Positions 61,501 to 64,000 of a DNA stretch of 64,000 bases are shown here, in pieces. The stretch is from Phoronis australis (Eukaryota; Phoronida; Phoronidae), in contig NMRA01000117.1 of the NCBI GenBank assembly GCA_002633005.1, forward strand, positions 124,001-188,000, in the 5' to 3' direction. Below the pieces are notes generated by a model. That model was given only the letters and a program-made list of their open reading frames with translations. It was not told the origin of the DNA and ran no database searches. How positions within the stretch are numbered: the first letter of the stretch is position 1; the number at the start of each line of letters is the position of its first letter. Both the position numbers and the translations under genes were made by a program.

Positions 61501-63710
61501 ATTTTCTGGATTCCTTACATTACAAAGAAGGATAATTTAATACACAGAGGGATTAGAGAAGATACAGACAGTGTCTTCAAACAAAATGATACCAGGGGTA
61601 TGTTTCATGAAGTCTTCACGACAGAAATTTTGTCTTACACAAGAACAAGTCTCACCAAATGTGTCCAATATGTCTGTGATGAGCACAAATTTGCTGGGGT
61701 AGAACTGGATGACAGAGACATCTGCCAGCAGTTTAGCACACTGTATTGCAATCTTCAGTGCTCTCACTCTCTGATCCATGTCCCAGGCACTAACTAAAGC
61801 CCGGTTCAAATCATCAATTTTGTTGACATAATCCTGTTGGCTGAGGTTCAGCATCTCTCGTAGAGAACCCTACAGGAGAATATTGAAATGAGACAATCTG
61901 CAAATCAACAAGCTTGAACCAGTGTGTCTGAGGCAAAAAGAAAGAATGTGAACACGAACAAAATATAATGACAAAATTTGAACGAATATCACATGTATAT
62001 AAAACAGGTTACCCTTTGGTTTCTTTTATTTCTTATACTCTACAAAAACAAATAAGATATGTAGTGAAGGGTACTTGCTACACCAATTCCTTTTACCGAG
62101 ATACATATGTGAATGTGGACAACATCACAATTAAAGTGTATTTTACACAGACTATCAGCCTTGGCTACCTATAAGAGCTGAAACAATTAGCTGAAGTTTT
62201 AAAATGAGTTACGGATGTACAGATTCTAATCTAATGCTCAAAAGTAGTAAGACTGCTAAAACTGTAGTCATGGTAAAGTCTAGGCAGCGACCACCATCTC
62301 TAGCAGTGGCTACAGTCTCCAGTAGGGATGGTGAAGCTCCTATAGGAGCCGGAGGCTTTTCGGCGAGTTATGGCTCACACTGATTAAAACATCAAAGTCA
62401 TGTTGTTATAAGTACCTTTTGTCCATAGAGGGGTACCTCAGGAGGTCATCGATATATTGAATTCCGTCCAACTCGAATAAATACTCCTACAATCAAACTT
62501 TTTATTGAAACAGTCCTCCGTTCAACTGGCCATTTTTACACTGCGCCTGCTCCTAATGTTACCGTGCCCGCCAGAAGCACGAGAGGTGTTAAAAATGACC
62601 AGTTGCCGATTTGGACAACTGAACAAAAGACTGCTTGAATAAAAGTTTGATTACGGGAGTATTTGTTCAAGTTGGAAGGAATTAAAGAAATCAATGGCTT
62701 TGGCTTCCCAAGGTGTCCCTCTATATCCTATAACAACCTGACTTTGATGTTTTAATCAGTGTGAGGCATAATTCGCCAAAAAGCTTCCAGAGTATGAAGC
62801 TCCTATAGGGGCCAGCTAGAGATGGCAGTCATTGTCTAGGTAAAGTTAAGACTAACCCACACCTATAGAATGAGCAATGAAACCAGGGCCTACTAAGACA
62901 GCTAACTTTCTCTGGGAACTACCCTACAAAAAGTCTTACCCCAGATATAAAATCAAATTTCATAGTAGACATCCAAGTTAAGCTTTGCAAAAACTTAATG
63001 ATAATCGATGCTATCCCTGGGTCACTCTAATTCAACAAAATCAAAGACATGATCATTAATACATATTACAAAACTGAAGAAACACAATTCCCCAACAAGT
63101 GAGACTGATGCTGAAAACATAAAAGGCTTTGAATGTCTCCAAGCTTTGGAAAACTGATAAAAGCCATTATGTCATGAATAACAACCTGCGAACGTATTTT
63201 ACCTTTAAGAAAGACATAAATTGAGACCGAGTTGAGCAGCCCTTATATCAGTCACGACATACTAACCTCCTCAATATCATCGAGTTGATCTAACCTGTTT
63301 TTCACTTTATCTGTAACTGTGCTTTGCTGTTTTATGACAACTGAAAATAGAATGCAGCAAGTAGTTAACGTAATTTCCATTGGCTTTTGGGCTTTGAGAA
63401 CATTTTGTGTATTAGGTCAAAATGCCCCAGTCTCTTAATGTCCTCATACCAAACAAGTCAATAATAGATTTCTGACATTTGCTTACACTTGATAATTTGG
63501 CAATTTGGCTTAAACACGCAAAGTGATTTCAGATGATTACAGAACCTTAATAAGTCAACACAAACCTCTCTCCTTGTCATTTGCAGACAGAAAACTTGTT
63601 GTGATGGACAGCTTCTCTGACGTGGTATACTTGCTGAGTATTGCTGCCTTCCTGGCAGACCAAGGCTCAAACGTGTCCTCACCATCTGTATCATCTGATG
63701 TGCTCTTACT
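46436..63710 (-). CDS. VPS35L: VPS35L, Retriever/Commander scaffold subunit, 5'-incomplete, 22 exons
   Basis: VPS35-like endosomal sorting protein (C16orf62 in human). With VPS26C and VPS29 it forms Retriever, which together with the CCC complex (Commander) recycles integrins and other cargo from endosomes to the cell surface. Exons in transcript order: 63710-63566, 63340-63267, 61869-61656, 61270-61193, 60826-60682, 59504-59411, 58419-58342, 57007-56838, 56119-56008, 55075-54959, 53396-53343, 53017-52874, 52463-52378, 51722-51642, 51180-51018, 50661-50584, 50196-50082, 49381-49242, 48539-48374, 48152-48028, 47149-47003, 46534-46436. All introns are GT-AG and the phases join to 2625 nt (874 residues plus TAA). 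The human protein is 963 residues; the part missing here is its low-complexity N-terminus (about 100 residues), beyond the window edge. The protein is a helical-repeat solenoid without catalytic residues. Blocks such as [41 protein letters not shown] and SNDALYGGD match the family closely. Confidence 0.96.
47003..47149 (-). CDS. VPS35L: VPS35L exon
   Basis: [20 protein letters not shown] then [20 protein letters not shown] and HGYGDTKQM. Acceptor ATTGCAG, donor GTTTGT; 49 whole codons. Confidence 0.95.
48028..48152 (-). CDS. VPS35L: VPS35L exon
   Basis: [20 protein letters not shown] then [20 protein letters not shown] and E. The SNDxLYGGD block is diagnostic for VPS35L. Acceptor GTTTCAG, donor GTTTGT. 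Confidence 0.96.
48374..48539 (-). CDS. VPS35L: VPS35L exon
   Basis: [20 protein letters not shown] then [20 protein letters not shown] and [13 protein letters not shown]. Acceptor TTTTCAG, donor GTAGAT, ends phase 1. Confidence 0.95.
49242..49381 (-). CDS. VPS35L: VPS35L exon
   Basis: [20 protein letters not shown] then [18 protein letters not shown] and LSSLLIVP. Acceptor TTTGTAG, donor GTAAGT. Confidence 0.95.
50082..50196 (-). CDS. VPS35L: VPS35L exon
   Basis: [20 protein letters not shown] then [18 protein letters not shown]. Acceptor CTTCCAG, donor GTGATA, ends phase 1. Confidence 0.95.
50584..50661 (-). CDS. VPS35L: VPS35L exon
   Basis: [20 protein letters not shown] then TAAFVR, 26 whole codons. 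Acceptor CCCACAG, donor GTAGGT. Confidence 0.95.
51018..51180 (-). CDS. VPS35L: VPS35L exon
   Basis: [20 protein letters not shown] then [20 protein letters not shown] and a C-terminal LIYLIQ. Acceptor TTTCAG, donor GTTAGT. Confidence 0.96.
51642..51722 (-). CDS. VPS35L: VPS35L exon
   Basis: [20 protein letters not shown] then TMHDSVN. Acceptor TTTTGCAG, donor GTAAGT. Confidence 0.95.
52378..52463 (-). CDS. VPS35L: VPS35L exon
   Basis: [20 protein letters not shown] then RTIMEGYV and the first two bases of Lys. The donor is the weak AA|GTTGGT; a neighbouring GT at 52372-52373 would break the frame. The next exon supplies the third base and restores KSQHGS. Confidence 0.92.
52874..53017 (-). 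CDS. VPS35L: VPS35L exon
   Basis: [20 protein letters not shown] then [20 protein letters not shown] and DFSMLFGL. Very strongly conserved block; acceptor TTTACAG, donor GTAAGT. Confidence 0.96.
53343..53396 (-). CDS. VPS35L: VPS35L exon
   Basis: [18 protein letters not shown], 18 whole codons, acceptor CTTTTCAG, donor GTAAGT. Confidence 0.95.
53801..53872 (+). repeat. 36-bp tandem duplication in a VPS35L intron
   Basis: AGCCATATTGAATGGCCGAG and the following bases to CATAACA occur twice, 36 bp apart. Each copy holds the short inverted arms GCCAT/ATGGC. Confidence 0.85.
54290..54610 (+). repeat. Dispersed repeat shared with 43225-43390
   Basis: ATAGCAAAACAATAGTATC, TGACCAAATTTTGATTG and ATCAGCCATTTCTGAAATAT in the same order as at 43.2 kb. 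Lies in a VPS35L intron. Confidence 0.5.
54959..55075 (-). CDS. VPS35L: VPS35L exon
   Basis: [20 protein letters not shown] then [19 protein letters not shown]. Thirty-nine whole codons; acceptor CATTTTAG, donor GTAAAT. Confidence 0.95.
56008..56119 (-). CDS. VPS35L: VPS35L exon
   Basis: [20 protein letters not shown] then [17 protein letters not shown]. Acceptor TTTTGTAG, donor GTGAGT, ends phase 0. Confidence 0.95.
56838..57007 (-). CDS. VPS35L: VPS35L exon
   Basis: Starts [19 protein letters not shown], then [20 protein letters not shown], ending NNCKENCN. Acceptor CATTTTAG, donor GTATGT, ends phase 2. Confidence 0.94.
58342..58419 (-). CDS. VPS35L: VPS35L exon
   Basis: [20 protein letters not shown] then LTCYSQ. 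Twenty-six whole codons, acceptor CTTCAG, donor GTGAAC. Confidence 0.93.
59411..59504 (-). CDS. VPS35L: VPS35L exon
   Basis: [20 protein letters not shown] then [11 protein letters not shown]. Acceptor ACATTTTCAG. The reading frame happens to stay open upstream into the intron to 59623, but joining at 59504 gives a gapless, equal-length match to the family, so the longer exon is not accepted. Confidence 0.93.
60682..60826 (-). CDS. VPS35L: VPS35L exon
   Basis: [20 protein letters not shown] then [19 protein letters not shown]. Ends with CA before donor GTAGGT; the codon is completed to Gln by the next exon. The exon is strongly conserved. Confidence 0.95.
61193..61270 (-). CDS. VPS35L: VPS35L exon
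   Basis: [20 protein letters not shown] then PVQLP. Acceptor TTTCTAG, donor GTGAGT; both junctions split codons in phase with the neighbours. Confidence 0.93.
61656..61869 (-). CDS. VPS35L: VPS35L exon
   Basis: [20 protein letters not shown] and, later, [20 protein letters not shown], among the most conserved VPS35L blocks. Acceptor CTGTAG, donor GTGAGA, ends phase 1. Confidence 0.96.
62280..62838. mobile_element. Fold-back MITE with 8-bp target duplication, 559 bp
   Basis: The two halves are long, imperfect reverse complements: the left arm has CACCATCTCTAGC, CTCACACTGATTAAAACATC and AATCAAACTTTTTATTG; the right arm has the same blocks inverted. Bordered by GGTAAAGT at 62272-62279 and again at 62839-62846, an 8-bp direct repeat as made by hAT-type transposases. 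Ends start CTAGGCAGCGACC and CTAGACAATGACT. No coding capacity. Lies in the second visible VPS35L intron. Confidence 0.85.
63267..63340 (-). CDS. VPS35L: VPS35L exon
   Basis: [20 protein letters not shown] then DIEE, a short helical, charged linker. Acceptor TTTTCAG, donor GTTAGT; ends phase 0. Confidence 0.9.
63566..63710 (-). CDS. VPS35L: VPS35L exon (first visible)
   Basis: Acidic/serine-rich start [12 protein letters not shown], then [20 protein letters not shown], the conserved FEPW block that precedes the solenoid. Acceptor TATTCAG, donor GTTTGT, starts phase 0 and ends phase 1. Confidence 0.93.
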
Positions 63711-64000
63711 CTGAATAGACAGTGATAACCATTCAATCACGCTGTATGTCTAGTCATGCATAAAAACCATTTGTTGAGAACAGCTATTCTGCGTTGAGCA
63801 AAACATGCACTGTGCACACTTGTGTAAAGAAAATCCAAATTGTTAAAATTTCCCCAACGATTCCTGTTGTTGTCATATAAACAATAAATTGTGAGAGTAA
63901 TTACTTTGATATCCTACACACAACAAGGTACAAACTCAGCAGCTTGAAGTGATACAGCATCTTAGTTCTTCCAGCAGCTAAAAATTTAGCAGGACCAAAA
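63711..64000. other. VPS35L intron, upstream exons beyond the window
   Basis: No exon matching the VPS35L N-terminus is found between the acceptor at 63711 and the window end. Confidence 0.7.

Overview
This is a draft-assembly window from an animal nuclear genome, most likely a non-vertebrate marine animal. Genes are split into many short exons with GT-AG introns, the sequence is AT-rich and loaded with DNA-transposon remnants and minisatellites, and there are three assembly breaks: single N at 3304 and 7479, and a run of N at 23328-23794. Two genes give convincing, almost gap-free matches to conserved animal proteins. A possible sialyltransferase-like fragment would fit a deuterostome, but the species cannot be named from the sequence.

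Layout. Positions 1-18490 hold no securely identified gene. They contain two weak exon-like segments on the minus strand (2321-2758 and 9498-9671), two contig joins where both haplotype copies were kept in tandem, a TIR transposon (5432-6733) and a 43-bp minisatellite (11000-11167). SLC39A11 (ZIP11, a zinc transporter) lies on the minus strand from its stop codon at 18491 to its start codon at 41681. Its nine coding exons join in phase to a complete 334-residue protein. Its introns contain a dead non-LTR retrotransposon RNase H relic, a second copy of the 1.3-kb TIR element, a TTAA-flanked TIR element that spans the assembly gap, an hAT-like element, a tRNA-like relic, three minisatellites (14, 35 and 48 bp) and two arrays of a ~150-bp repeat module whose core resembles the CTCF-binding motif.

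After an intergenic stretch (41689-46435), VPS35L lies on the minus strand from its stop at 46436 to an exon beginning at 63710. Twenty-two exons join in one phase-consistent frame of 874 residues. Only the first N-terminal exon or exons lie beyond the window. A 559-bp fold-back element with an 8-bp target duplication sits in its second visible intron.

The two genes are on the same strand, VPS35L upstream of SLC39A11, so the SLC39A11 promoter and 5' UTR exon must lie between about 41.7 and 46.4 kb. SLC39A11 moves zinc across membranes. VPS35L is the scaffold of Retriever/Commander, which recycles membrane proteins from endosomes. A functional link between the neighbours is possible but is not shown by the sequence.
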